From Paludibacter sp. UBA6032 (lineage in GTDB: Bacteria; Bacteroidota; Bacteroidia; Bacteroidales; Paludibacteraceae): a DNA stretch of 64,000 bases. The stretch covers positions 1-64,000 of the forward strand of contig DIZI01000008.1 of the NCBI GenBank assembly GCA_002427885.1, read 5' to 3'. The notes below the pieces were generated by a model, which made no database searches, was not told the DNA's origin, and was given only the letters and a program-made list of their open reading frames with translations. Both the position numbers and the translations under genes were made by a program. Shown here in pieces: positions 28,411-37,932 of this stretch (its first letter is position 1; each line of letters starts with the position of its first letter).

Positions 28411-28478
28411 TGACTAACGATGTAAACTACACAAAAAAGCGACTATTGAAATTCAAAAACTTACGTGGACGTTAGTCA
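28411..28478. other. Imperfect attC-like inverted repeat at the cassette edge
   Basis: TGACTAACG (28411-28419) and CGTTAGTCA (28470-28478) are perfect 9-base inverted copies separated by 50 bases, just before the 284-codon gene. A similar CATAACG word follows the gene near 29386. Size and AAC/GTT ends resemble recombination sites of integron-like cassettes, but the core does not match the strict RYYYAAC/GTTRRRY consensus. This is suggestive only. Confidence 0.3.
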
Positions 28479-28508
28479 AAAGCCTACAAAAAAACAGACA
28501 GGAATAAA

Positions 28509-29363
28509 ATGACAGTGAATGCAAAAATATTTATCGACATTGACAACTTAATTGGAAAAGTTGACCGCTTAAAAAAAACAAAAACCAAAATATTTAACGA
28601 CATTGACAGCTTAATTGAAAGAGTTGACCGCTTTAAAATTGAACCTTTATTTAGTGAAGAAAAGAGTAAACGAGAAGATAAATCGGTTTCACCGTTGCTT
28701 GACGACAACGAAATACTAAGAACACTTTCTCATTTAATCGCTTATAGTCAGTTTTCAGACTCAGAGAATGTCGAGAGACTTCTAAAATCCGGAAAGTACG
28801 ACAAGGTATTTGAGAATTTTGACATTGAGAAAGTTGTAAAACTGAATCCTTGCGATATTGCCGATAATCATTGGGAATCCCTAAAAGGAATTAGAAAACA
28901 AAGCAAACTTTTTCATATTGTAAGTTTGGCGAGAAAGATAAAACAAATTGGTTCTTTTGCGACAATTCTTAACGGGATGAACATTCCGAAGACAATTAAA
29001 TCCGATAACGACATTAAAGATTTCTGGATTGGGTTTGACAAACTTTTGGTGACATTAAAAGACAACAAAATCCCGTTTTTTCAGTCGACGATTCCTTTGC
29101 TTCATTTTCTCTTAGACATTGGTTACGACTGTGTGAAACCAGACTTAGTAATTATGAAAGTGGCTAAGAAACTAGAAATAGTTGACCGCGAGATTGGAGA
29201 CAAGAATTTCAGACAGACTGTTAGAATTATACAAGAATATTCTGTTAGCAGACAAATCAGACCTACAATTGTTGACTTTTATTTTTTAATCGATGAAAAA
29301 CAAAGTGGCGCAAGAAAGTTTGTAAGTGAAGACTTTTATGCACAACAGAAGACAATAACATAA
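28509..29363 (+). CDS. Putative HhH-GPD-like DNA glycosylase, cassette gene
   Basis: The protein has 284 residues with no signal peptide, so it is cytoplasmic and unlike everything around it. From about residue 75 it is all-helical. IADNHWESLKGIRKQSKLFHIVSLARKI, followed by LLDIGYDCVKPDLVIMKVAKKLEIV, resembles the helix-hairpin-helix and catalytic Asp region of base-excision glycosylases (compare VDTHVFRVANRL in Nth/MutY). This is inference from pattern only. The first 45 residues contain a 21-residue tandem duplication (AKIFIDIDNLIGKVDR then TKIFNDIDSLIERVDR), also visible in the DNA with a 63-base period. The gene lies between two direct repeats, so it looks inserted or carried. It could equally be an uncharacterised family. 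Confidence 0.55.
   Translation: MTVNAKIFIDIDNLIGKVDRLKKTKTKIFNDIDSLIERVDRFKIEPLFSEEKSKREDKSVSPLLDDNEILRTLSHLIAYSQFSDSENVERLLKSGKYDKVFENFDIEKVVKLNPCDIADNHWESLKGIRKQSKLFHIVSLARKIKQIGSFATILNGMNIPKTIKSDNDIKDFWIGFDKLLVTLKDNKIPFFQSTIPLLHFLLDIGYDCVKPDLVIMKVAKKLEIVDREIGDKNFRQTVRIIQEYSVSRQIRPTIVDFYFLIDEKQSGARKFVSEDFYAQQKTIT
28524..28636 (+). repeat. 63-base in-frame tandem duplication at the 5' end of the cassette gene
   Basis: AAAATATTTATCGACATTGA (from 28524) recurs as AAAATATTTAACGACATTGA (from 28587). Similarity continues for about 50 bases per copy up to GTTGACCGCTT. The 63-base period preserves the reading frame and doubles a 21-residue helical segment. Confidence 0.8.
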
Positions 29364-29413
29364 ACAGAAAATCAAAGGTCTAGCACATAACGCACTTCTT
29401 GGTTTCACCAATA

Positions 29414-29609
29414 GTAACTAATTTGTCCACACTTTCAAGCGGAGTCTATTTTGTGTCGGTGAAAAACAGCCGCTATTGGACCATAAAAGTCTCTGTATTG
29501 CTAAGTAGTTGTTTTAGAGAGAGTGTTTTAATGCAAAATGAGCAAAACGGGAGCTTTATTTGGGCTAAAGCGATGCCATTCTCTCTGTAAAATAAGTATA
29601 GTTTTGTGT
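29414..29609 (+). repeat. 196-base direct repeat, right copy
   Basis: This is the second copy of the repeat at 28093-28288. Here the T9SS sorting-domain frame is intact over VTNLSTLSSGVYFVSVKNSRYWTIKV before running into extra residues. The 5' side begins directly after the cassette gene's flank, showing that the copied unit starts inside the sorting domain. The following 205 bases to the susC start are AT-rich without a clear -33/-7 promoter pair. Confidence 0.85.
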
Positions 29610-29814
29610 CGAGTATTTTTGTCTCTAAAAGAAATAATAAAAACAAAAGAAGATACATTTTAAAATGTATTGAGTGATAACGAATTTATGTAGACTTGAA
29701 AACTCTTGCATCAATATAAATAATATAATAATGTAATTTTAAGCAAAATGAGGCAGGCTAGTTAATGGAAAACATATAGAACAAACAATTATTAACTTTA
29801 AATTAAATTAAATT

Positions 29815-32800
29815 ATGACTGAAAATCACGTGATTCAATGCGTTCAAAGGGCAACAAAACGCTTTTTGAACAAGTATGCAATCCTCGCGGTAATACTGTG
29901 TTCTTATGGACTGGTATCGGCGCAAAATTCCGATGGGAAACTTACGGGCACCGTATTGGCCGAATCAAATGGCGAACCGCTTATTGGCGTTAGTATTTTG
30001 GTAAAGGATTCAAAACAAGCTACTATGACAGATATAAACGGTGTTTTTAATATCAAAGCCAAAATTGGCGAAACGCTTAAAATAAGTTATATCGGCTTCA
30101 CAACCCAGGAAGTAAAAGTAAGCGAAGGTAAATTAATCATTCGCTTAAAAGAAAACCAACAACTGTTGAACGAAGTAGTGGTAATTGGATATGGAACTTT
30201 AAAAAGAAAAGACGTTACGGGTTCTATATCTTCTGTAACTGGTGATGATCTTCGCAAAACCCAACCGACTACTTTCGACCAAGCCTTGCAGGGTAAAGTT
30301 GCAGGTGTTATGGTACAACAAATATCGGGTCAACCCGGTGGTGGTGTATCTATTCAGATACATGGTATATCTTCTATAAGTAGTACCAATTCACCATTAT
30401 ACGTTATAGATGGTGTTGTAATTCCGCCATCAAACGATCCTGGAAATGGTTCTAATCCTTTAAGTGCTATCAATCCTTCTGAAATAGAATCTATTGATGT
30501 ATTAAAGGATGCTTCTGCAACCGCCATTTATGGAGCGCAGGCAACCAATGGTGTTATTGTAATTAGTACTAAAAGAGGTAGTGTATCCGCACCTCAAATA
30601 ACTTATGATGGTTATACAGGCTATCAGCAGTTACCAAGTAAGCTTAAAACAGTAAATTTACAGCAGTTTGCATCATTAATAAACGACAGATCTGCCACTT
30701 GGGGTTTTGATGCCAGACCGGAGTTTGTCAATCCGCAATATTTAGGACCTGGTACCGATTGGCAAAACGAATTATTCCGTAATGCACCTATGAGCAGTCA
30801 TTCTATTACTATAAACGGTGGCGATAAGCGAACTCAATATCTGCTTTCACTCAGTTATTTCGACCAACAAGGTATTGCGATCGGCTCCGATTTTCAACGA
30901 TATTCTGTACGCTTAAATTTGGATAATAAGACAACGGATTGGCTTAAAATAGGAACCAGTCTTCAATTGGCAAATATTGTTGAAAACGTAAATACCACCA
31001 GTCAGAATGTAATTCCAAGTGCTTTGAATTTAACTCCCGATATTCCGGTAAAAAACGCTGATGGTACCTGGGGAGGTATTACGAATACTTCCGGATGGGT
31101 TCAACCTGTGGCAAACCCGGTTGCTATGGCTCTTGTTAATACAGATATGAGAACTAGATATACGGCATTTGGCAACGTATATGCGGAAATACAGTTTACC
31201 CCGGATTTATCGCTGAGGAATGAGGTTTCGGGAAATTTTAATTTTGGGACCGAAAACCAATTTTATCCTCAAACTACTTTTGGTAAATATACTACCCCCA
31301 ATCCAACTACGGGTACATTTTCCTACAATCAATATATTACTACGGTGTTACGAAATTATCTGACTTATGGTCATACTTTTAACAAAAATACTCTTAATGT
31401 TTTATTAGGTCACGAATCTACTTTAAATACTGATGCGAACGTGAATGCCTCACGATCAACTTTCCCGTCTACTAATGTGAAGTCTATTTCCAGCGGCGAT
31501 CCTACTACTGCGAAAAATGGAGGTAGTTTAGGGGATAATGCTTATGAATCCTATTTCGGGCGTATCAATTTTAATCTTCAAGACAAATACCTGTTTACGG
31601 TTAATGTGCGTGGAGATGGCTCTTCAAATTTTCCACAGGGCAATCGGTGGGTAGCTACATATTCTGGTGCATTAGCGTGGAAAATAAAGAATGAGAAGTT
31701 TTTGCAAAAAGCAAAAGCTATTAATGACTTAAAGTTGCGTCTTGGCTATGGTTTAACCAATAATCAGGGTATCCCATCCAATACTTATATAACCCAACTA
31801 TCAACTGTTGCTAATGGCTTATCCGGTATTGCACAGTTTCAATCCAATTTGGCCAATCCTTATGTTCAATGGGAAACAACAAATAATACAAATATTGGAT
31901 TGGATGGTACTTTGTTTAACTGGAAAATAAATTTTTCGATCGATGTCTATGACCGTATAACAGATGGTCTTTTATTAAAATTGCCGCTTCCTTTGTATTC
32001 AGGTACCACAGCAGGTTGGTCGCCGGGCTCAATGGCAGCACCTTACGTAAATGTTGGATCAGTAGAGAATAGGGGATTTGATATTAGAATCGGAACAACT
32101 AATATTGAAACTAAGAATTTTAGTTGGAAAACAGATATTACCGTATCGCATAATGATAATAATGTATTGAGCTTGGGTGCCGGTGGCGATGCAGCCAGCC
32201 TTACTCAAACAGATTATAACACAAGCTACGTTGTCGAAAAAACTGTAGTAGGTAAACCTATTGGAGAATTTTATGGTTATATTTTTGACGGTGTATTTGC
32301 AACTGCCAACGATTTTGCAACACATGCTTTGCCTGTTGACCAAAATGGAGTAACACGGCCAATTTCAAAATCAGGTGGTGGTATATGGTATGGAGACCGT
32401 ATGTACAAAGACTTAAATGGCGATGGTATTATTGACTCAAAAGACCAAACTTACCTGGGTTCTCCTTACCCAACAATGCAATTTGGGTTCAATAACACTG
32501 TTACCTATAAGGCCTTTGATTTGAATATTTTCTTTAGTGGAAGCGTTGGCAACAAAGTGTATAATCAATTGCCCATTAAACAAAATAACCCTCAAAATAA
32601 TACCAACTATTTTACATCGGTATTAAACTATGCCCGTACAGCAATGATTGATCCTAATGGGGATCCAAATGATGTTAACAATGTTTATGTTACCAACCCC
32701 AATACAACTATTGTTGGGCTAAGAAACGATAATACCAATGAAAATCTTCGTCCTTCCAATTTGTCTATCGAAGATGGCTCATTTATACGGTGTAAAAATA

Positions 32801-33021
32801 TCACATTAGGCTACACAATTCCTGAAAAGTTGATGCAGAAAGCGCACATGCATTCACTTAGATTATATTTTAATGTGTCCAATGCATTTATAATTACAAA
32901 GTATACCGGGATGGATCCTGAAATAGGTTCCTGGAATCCGCTTCAGTCAGGTTGGGATAATGGTTATTATCCTCAATCAAGGGTATATACACTTGGTATA
33001 AACTTAAAACTAACTAACTAA
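29815..33021 (+). CDS. SusC-like TonB-dependent outer-membrane transporter
   Basis: The 1068-residue protein has a long signal sequence ending VSAQ and a carboxypeptidase-D-regulatory-like domain (about 42-118). The SusC hallmark NEVVVIGYGTLKRKDVTGS is followed by the plug domain (about 125-235, with LQGKVAGV and DVLKDASATAIYGAQATNGV) and a 22-strand barrel to the C-terminus. It imports oligosaccharides across the outer membrane together with the SusD-like protein encoded 17 bases downstream. It opens the plus-strand arm, and the following SusD and SGBP genes complete a binding/import operon ended by a hairpin at 36228. Substrate (xyloglucan oligosaccharide) is inferred from the neighbouring enzymes. 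Confidence 0.97.
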   Translation: MTENHVIQCVQRATKRFLNKYAILAVILCSYGLVSAQNSDGKLTGTVLAESNGEPLIGVSILVKDSKQATMTDINGVFNIKAKIGETLKISYIGFTTQEVKVSEGKLIIRLKENQQLLNEVVVIGYGTLKRKDVTGSISSVTGDDLRKTQPTTFDQALQGKVAGVMVQQISGQPGGGVSIQIHGISSISSTNSPLYVIDGVVIPPSNDPGNGSNPLSAINPSEIESIDVLKDASATAIYGAQATNGVIVISTKRGSVSAPQITYDGYTGYQQLPSKLKTVNLQQFASLINDRSATWGFDARPEFVNPQYLGPGTDWQNELFRNAPMSSHSITINGGDKRTQYLLSLSYFDQQGIAIGSDFQRYSVRLNLDNKTTDWLKIGTSLQLANIVENVNTTSQNVIPSALNLTPDIPVKNADGTWGGITNTSGWVQPVANPVAMALVNTDMRTRYTAFGNVYAEIQFTPDLSLRNEVSGNFNFGTENQFYPQTTFGKYTTPNPTTGTFSYNQYITTVLRNYLTYGHTFNKNTLNVLLGHESTLNTDANVNASRSTFPSTNVKSISSGDPTTAKNGGSLGDNAYESYFGRINFNLQDKYLFTVNVRGDGSSNFPQGNRWVATYSGALAWKIKNEKFLQKAKAINDLKLRLGYGLTNNQGIPSNTYITQLSTVANGLSGIAQFQSNLANPYVQWETTNNTNIGLDGTLFNWKINFSIDVYDRITDGLLLKLPLPLYSGTTAGWSPGSMAAPYVNVGSVENRGFDIRIGTTNIETKNFSWKTDITVSHNDNNVLSLGAGGDAASLTQTDYNTSYVVEKTVVGKPIGEFYGYIFDGVFATANDFATHALPVDQNGVTRPISKSGGGIWYGDRMYKDLNGDGIIDSKDQTYLGSPYPTMQFGFNNTVTYKAFDLNIFFSGSVGNKVYNQLPIKQNNPQNNTNYFTSVLNYARTAMIDPNGDPNDVNNVYVTNPNTTIVGLRNDNTNENLRPSNLSIEDGSFIRCKNITLGYTIPEKLMQKAHMHSLRLYFNVSNAFIITKYTGMDPEIGSWNPLQSGWDNGYYPQSRVYTLGINLKLTN

Positions 33022-33038
33022 ATAAAATACTACTATTT

Positions 33039-34634
33039 ATGAAATCAATAAATAAAATAATCATTCTTTTGCTATTGCTTGTGGCTATAGCCGGATGCGA
33101 TCAGAATTTTCTCGATCGTCCGTCCCAATCCCAGATAGCTGCTAATAATTTTTATCAAACTACTACAGATATAAGATTGGCTACTGCCAGCCTTTATGGT
33201 GGCGCTTCATGGTGGCAATGGCATCAAGCACCATTTTTAAACGTTGGAGATGTTTTAAGCGGAAATGGGAGAATAGGCTATTATACTGATGGAATTCAGC
33301 TTTTCACACGTACGATTACTGGTTCAAACGGCATTATGATAGCTGCATGGACGGGCTTATACAATGAAATTGCCCAATGCAACGCAACTATTACCGGCAT
33401 ACAACAAAATGCCCCTTCAACTGTTTCCGCAACAGATAAAAATGCTGCGATTGCCGAAGCCAGGTTTATGCGTGGAGTAGCTTATTTTAATTTGGCTGTG
33501 ACGTGGGGTGCAGTACCCATTATTGAGGATAATAGCGCCCTGATAAAAAATCCACTACTCAACCGTAATATTGTTTCCGATGTATATAAGTTTGTAGCTA
33601 ACGATTTAACTTTTGCTGCTCAAAATCTTCCCACCACGGATGTTGCAGGGAGAGTAACCACATGGTCTGCTCAAGGAATGCTGTCCAAAGTGTATTTAAC
33701 AATGGCCGGATTGGACCAAAACGGTGATGGTATGCGCAATCAAGCATATTTAGACAGCGCTAAGTTATATGCGGGGAATGTATGTAAAAATAGTGGGATA
33801 GAGCTATTCGCAAGTTATTATAATCTTTTCAGCCCAAAATATAACGATGTACCGGAAAATTTATTTGCCCTTCAATGGAAAGCAGGTACAGGCTATGGTG
33901 GTGGTAATACGCTGAATAACTATGCGCCTAGCACGGATATTATGCCATATAAAGGAGGAGCATGGCAACGAATAAATCCTACCATCGACCTCTATGCGTT
34001 GTATACCCCTCAAGATTCTATAAGACGCAAAGCCACTATGATGCTTAACGGCGATTACTATCCTGAATTAAACGCTGCCGGCGGAGGTTATAAGTCAACT
34101 GGTCAATGCATGAAAAAGCATATTATTGGTAATGAAGTAGATAACAGTTCTCCTCTGATGGATTTATGGTCATCGCCTGAACATGACGCCATTCTTCGTC
34201 TGGCCGATGTGTATTTAATTTATGCCGAAGCTATATTGGGCAATAATGCAAGCACTACCGATGCCGATGCGTTACTTTACTTTAATAAAGTGCGCGCAAG
34301 AGCAGGTGTTGACCCTGTCGCTTCACTTGATATTGACGTAATTTATCGCGAAAGAAGAATTGAACTTGCATACGAAGGTCAATATTGGACAGATTTAGTA
34401 CGGCTTTCTTATTATAATCCTCAAAAAGCTATTGATATTCTCAATAATCAACAGCGGATTACATTCAGTTATGATCCTGATACAGCTGTGGCAACGCCAA
34501 CGCCTGCCGGAACAGATGGTGGACCTATGACCGTTTTACCTGCAACAATTAGCTCTTTTAGCATGCCTTTACCTGCATCGGAGGTAACATCAGATCCAAA
34601 ATTGGCAGATGCACCTGTACCATATTATAAATAA
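33039..34634 (+). CDS. SusD/RagB-like glycan-capture lipoprotein
   Basis: The 531-residue lipoprotein has lipobox AIAGC, with Cys20 as the acylated residue, so it sits on the outer membrane. The N-terminal SusD-like domain contains the tetratricopeptide segment AEARFMRGVAYFNLAVTWGAVPI; the C-terminal RagB/SusD part has LRLADVYLIYAEAILGNNAS and YRERRIELAYEGQYWTDLVRL. It forms the lid of the SusC transporter and delivers oligosaccharides. It is separated by 17 bases from susC and by 16 bases from the SGBP gene, which indicates a single transcript. Confidence 0.96.
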   Translation: MKSINKIIILLLLLVAIAGCDQNFLDRPSQSQIAANNFYQTTTDIRLATASLYGGASWWQWHQAPFLNVGDVLSGNGRIGYYTDGIQLFTRTITGSNGIMIAAWTGLYNEIAQCNATITGIQQNAPSTVSATDKNAAIAEARFMRGVAYFNLAVTWGAVPIIEDNSALIKNPLLNRNIVSDVYKFVANDLTFAAQNLPTTDVAGRVTTWSAQGMLSKVYLTMAGLDQNGDGMRNQAYLDSAKLYAGNVCKNSGIELFASYYNLFSPKYNDVPENLFALQWKAGTGYGGGNTLNNYAPSTDIMPYKGGAWQRINPTIDLYALYTPQDSIRRKATMMLNGDYYPELNAAGGGYKSTGQCMKKHIIGNEVDNSSPLMDLWSSPEHDAILRLADVYLIYAEAILGNNASTTDADALLYFNKVRARAGVDPVASLDIDVIYRERRIELAYEGQYWTDLVRLSYYNPQKAIDILNNQQRITFSYDPDTAVATPTPAGTDGGPMTVLPATISSFSMPLPASEVTSDPKLADAPVPYYK

Positions 34635-34650
34635 ATTAAAATCTACAATC

Positions 34651-36186
34651 ATGAAAAAAATATTAAATAAACACATCCATTTTTTACTAATATGTTGCTT
34701 GACTGCAATTTGCATTCTGTTTGCATCTTGTAAAAGTGAGGATATGGGTTCCCCGGTAATTACAAGCGTTAGAATGTATAATGCATCACCTAATGATACT
34801 CTTATGAGTGTTGGTGATCCTACTGATCCTACTATTTGGTCAGGAGGAACAGGCAAATATGTGGCTATTATTGGGCAAAACCTTAAAAATGCGGTTAGTA
34901 TAAAATTCGATGGTGTGGATGCTACGTTCAATAATGCATTATTTGGTCCGAACAGCGTTGTGGTGCCAATACCTAACATCGTATTTTCCGCAATTGATAC
35001 TACCAAACTATATACTATAGAGTATGTAACAACTACAGGTTCAACAACGTTTTCTTTTAAACTAGGACCTCCGGCACCCAAAATTAGTGCTATATCCGAT
35101 GTATTTGCCAACCCGGGTGATTCGGTTTATGTTTATGGTACAAACTTGGTCTTAGTTCAAAACTTTTCGTATGGAGGAACTGCGATTACCTCGTATACAA
35201 CAAATGCTTACGGTACTGCTATTGGTTTTGTAATGCCAAACCCTGCACTTATGTCAGGGCTGGTATCAGTAACAACAAAGACAAGTACGGCTACTTTTAA
35301 AATAGCTGCAATACCAACCATTACCGCCATTTCTAATGGAAATGCCAACGTTGGTGATTCGGTTTATGTTTATGGTACTTACCTTAAGACTATACAGTCA
35401 GTTTCTTTTGGCGGTGCTACTATTACAGACTTTACAGAAGATCCGCATGGTTATTATGTTAAGTTTTTGGCTCCTGCTTCGAACAGCTACTCTAGTGGAC
35501 CAGTGACCATTGTTACTGGTTTTGGAACGGCTGCTACTGCTTATAAAATAAATACTCAAAATGACAAATGGTTAGGTCTTTTAGCAAATTTTGAGTGGGG
35601 TGATTATTTTGGTTATGCATGGTGGGGAGATATTAAATTAGCTAGTAACATGGCCGATTTTAATGGTTTGATGGGAACAAATAGTAGTCAGTATGTGTAT
35701 TTTAATTCTCCTGTTTTAGATGGCGGTAAAAGTGTGTACGCCCCATTGGGTAATGCTAATGATACTCCAATTAATAAAAAAAATACATGGATGCCTGTGG
35801 AAAATCTTACAGATACTGTTTCACACTGGGCTCTTCAATTTGAAATAAGTGTGGCTCACCCATGGAATGGAGGTACTCTTTATATTAGAACCGAATTTGC
35901 AGGTGACACTTATGTAGCGCGTTATGAGCCATGGAAAATTCCTGGTTCTAATAAGACCCATGCTTTTATAACGAAAGGTTGGCAAACCGTAACAATTCCT
36001 TTATCTGAATTCAGATCAAAAGTTAAGGAATTAGGGGATGGTGAATCAGTTCCTAGTTTAAACCTATTAATAGGACCTACTGGAGAGAATAGTTATAATA
36101 TGACCCTTAAAAATTTCGGTACTTCGTCAACTGCAACTGGTTTGTATGCCGCAATTGACAATATTAGGTGTGTGAAAATCAAATAA
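34651..36186 (+). CDS. Surface glycan-binding protein with IPT/TIG repeats (SGBP-B type)
   Basis: This is a 511-residue lipoprotein when started at ATG 34651; the upstream in-frame ATG at 34609 lies inside susD. The lipobox is LFASC with Cys27. Tandem IPT/TIG immunoglobulin-like domains follow, seen as PKISAISDVFANPGDSVYVYG and PTITAISNGNANVGDSVYVYG. A C-terminal beta-sandwich (about 315-511) rich in Trp and Tyr (WWGDIKL, PWNGG, YEPWKIPG) follows. This plan is that of SGBP-B in the B. ovatus xyloglucan locus, whose last domain binds the glycan. The expected role is to catch polysaccharide at the cell surface for SusCD. Confidence 0.85.
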   Translation: MKKILNKHIHFLLICCLTAICILFASCKSEDMGSPVITSVRMYNASPNDTLMSVGDPTDPTIWSGGTGKYVAIIGQNLKNAVSIKFDGVDATFNNALFGPNSVVVPIPNIVFSAIDTTKLYTIEYVTTTGSTTFSFKLGPPAPKISAISDVFANPGDSVYVYGTNLVLVQNFSYGGTAITSYTTNAYGTAIGFVMPNPALMSGLVSVTTKTSTATFKIAAIPTITAISNGNANVGDSVYVYGTYLKTIQSVSFGGATITDFTEDPHGYYVKFLAPASNSYSSGPVTIVTGFGTAATAYKINTQNDKWLGLLANFEWGDYFGYAWWGDIKLASNMADFNGLMGTNSSQYVYFNSPVLDGGKSVYAPLGNANDTPINKKNTWMPVENLTDTVSHWALQFEISVAHPWNGGTLYIRTEFAGDTYVARYEPWKIPGSNKTHAFITKGWQTVTIPLSEFRSKVKELGDGESVPSLNLLIGPTGENSYNMTLKNFGTSSTATGLYAAIDNIRCVKIK

Positions 36187-36227
36187 CAAAAATCATTTAT
36201 TTTAATAACAGATTAATAGTTTGAGTA

Positions 36228-36273
36228 AAGACCTGCAGATATTTCATGGATATTAAAGTATTCTGCAGGTCTT
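36228..36273 (+). terminator. Hairpin ending the SusC-SusD-SGBP operon
   Basis: AAGACCTGCAGA (36228-36239) and TCTGCAGGTCTT (36262-36273) form a perfect 12-base stem with a 22-base loop, 41 bases after the SGBP stop. The T run is short, so it may give partial read-through into the BACON-GH5 gene. Confidence 0.6.
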
Positions 36274-36302
36274 AAATAAAATAACGCTAATTATAAAACC
36301 CC

Positions 36303-37763
36303 ATGAGACTTAAACATTTTTATAAAATTGTACTATTGCTGATCGTTACCGGATTTTCGGTCTCTTGTTCCAAGAATGGGGATTTAGCCCCACAATTAAC
36401 GGTTTCAGTAAAAACTGTTTCTTTTGAACCAGAAGGAGGTACATTAGATTCAATCACGATTGTAGCAAACAGTAAATGGAGTATTAATAATCCGGCATCT
36501 TCCTGGTTGCAATTGACCCAGACAAATGGCAATGGTGGGACTACTGTAATAACATTAACAGCTTTAAGCAATGATACTAAATTTTCTCGTTCTGTTACAC
36601 TAAATGTTGCGGCAGATAATGGTCAGGCCCGAATAATTACGGTTACACAATTAGGTAAATTATACCCATCATATAATTTAACGCCTATAGCTCCCGACTC
36701 AACAGGAATGAGCAGCAACGCCGTGCAACTGGCAGCAAAAATGCAAATGGGAATGGGAATAAATTTTGGTAATACCATGGAATCCCCACAAGAAGCTGAT
36801 TGGCAGAATAGTAAATTGACTGAATCGTATGTAAAATATGTAAAAAGTTTAGGGTTCAACTCTGTACGGCTTCCCTGTAACTGGGTTTGGACCCATTTAA
36901 GCGATAGGAGCAAGGCAAAAATTGACCCTGCATGGCTTGCGCGTGTGAAAGAAGTGGTTGGATGGTGTGTGGCCAATGATATGTATGTGATACTGAATTC
37001 TCACGATAGTCCCAATGCCAATGCAATTAAGCAAGATTCTGTTAATGCGATGCAAAAGGCAATTTGGCAGCAGATTGCTACAGAAATGCGCGATTTTGAC
37101 GAACACCTTATTTTTGCCGGCTTGAATGAACCTCCGGTTGAAGATGCTCAGCAGATGGCAATTCTTAATGGTTATCACGAAACATTCATCAAGGCGGTTC
37201 GCTCTACCGGAGGCAGGAACAGTTACCGGGTGCTGCTTGTGCAGGCGCCTACCACTGATGCTAATAAAGCTGCTACTTTGATGAAAACTCTTCCAACAGA
37301 CAAGGTCCCTAACAAGTTGATGGTCGAGCTGCATGACTACACGCCTTCTTTATTTACAATAGTAACGGATGGAGATGTAAGTTGGGGCAAAATGATTTAC
37401 TACTGGGGGGCCGGGAATCATTCTACTATTGAGCCGGATCGCAATGCCACCTTTGGAGAAGAGGATGTGGTCATTTCTGAATTCCAAAAGTCGAAAGAAA
37501 GGTTTATTGATAATGGTATCCCTGTGATCCTTGGTGAATATGGACTCTGGAGGAGGAATGCCATCCACAACAGCAATTATCTTCCTTTGGATATGGAAAA
37601 GCACAACCAGTCTGTGAATTACTGGACAAAATATGTGACCAAACAGGCTAAAGAACATGGTCTTATGCCATTCTGGTGGGAGACCGGTTTTATGTTAGAC
37701 AGAAAGAATAATGCGATATTGGACCAGCCTATGTATGATGCCCTTGTTGAAGCATATAAGTAA
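36303..37763 (+). CDS. BACON - GH5 endo-glucanase/xyloglucanase lipoprotein
   Basis: The 486-residue protein has lipobox FSVSC (Cys22), an N-terminal BACON immunoglobulin-like domain (about 30-118, with SKWSINNPASSWLQL) and a GH5 barrel (about 140-486). The acid/base is Glu276 in AGLNEPP and the nucleophile Glu412 in ILGEYG. GINFGNTMES and the BACON-GH5 pairing are those of the surface endo-xyloglucanase of the B. ovatus xyloglucan locus (GH5 subfamily 4), whose BACON domain spaces the enzyme from the membrane. It is therefore the probable surface endo-enzyme working with the SGBP and SusCD encoded just upstream. The subfamily call is by eye. Confidence 0.88.
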   Translation: MRLKHFYKIVLLLIVTGFSVSCSKNGDLAPQLTVSVKTVSFEPEGGTLDSITIVANSKWSINNPASSWLQLTQTNGNGGTTVITLTALSNDTKFSRSVTLNVAADNGQARIITVTQLGKLYPSYNLTPIAPDSTGMSSNAVQLAAKMQMGMGINFGNTMESPQEADWQNSKLTESYVKYVKSLGFNSVRLPCNWVWTHLSDRSKAKIDPAWLARVKEVVGWCVANDMYVILNSHDSPNANAIKQDSVNAMQKAIWQQIATEMRDFDEHLIFAGLNEPPVEDAQQMAILNGYHETFIKAVRSTGGRNSYRVLLVQAPTTDANKAATLMKTLPTDKVPNKLMVELHDYTPSLFTIVTDGDVSWGKMIYYWGAGNHSTIEPDRNATFGEEDVVISEFQKSKERFIDNGIPVILGEYGLWRRNAIHNSNYLPLDMEKHNQSVNYWTKYVTKQAKEHGLMPFWWETGFMLDRKNNAILDQPMYDALVEAYK

Positions 37764-37799
37764 CAGTATAGTGTCAATTATAGCATAAGGTTATTTCCA

Positions 37800-37838
37800 T
37801 TCCCAGAGATTGGTTGAATGTTTGCCAATCTCTGGGAA
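37800..37838 (+). terminator. Inverted repeat after the GH5 gene
   Basis: TTCCCAGAGATTGG (37800-37813) and its exact complement (37825-37838) form a 14-base stem with an 11-base loop, 36 bases after the GH5 stop. There is no T run on the plus strand, so it may be an mRNA-stabilising or processing hairpin instead of an intrinsic terminator. Confidence 0.5.
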
Positions 37839-37932
37839 GGATTAACCTCTTTGTTACAGTAGCTTAAAGAATAATTAATCATTTCAAATTAACTCTTAGC
37901 GAGTATCCGTATTTGGGTAAAATAAAAAAAGT

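Noticed and set aside
28217..28417. 66-codon open frame in the left direct repeat
   Set aside because: It is composed of frameshifted repeat sequence and AT-rich spacer, with no recognisable product.
28411..28478. True integron attC site
   Set aside because: The inverted repeat has the right look, but its core does not meet the standard consensus and no integrase is present in the window; kept only as attC-like.
29399..29590. 63-codon open frame in the right direct repeat as a gene
   Set aside because: It matches only the end of a T9SS sorting domain and lacks a start region; it is treated as part of the repeat.
29610..29814. Promoter of the SusC operon
   Set aside because: TATTTTTG at 29614-29621 fits the -7 element but no TTTG lies at the right distance upstream, and the leader would be very long.
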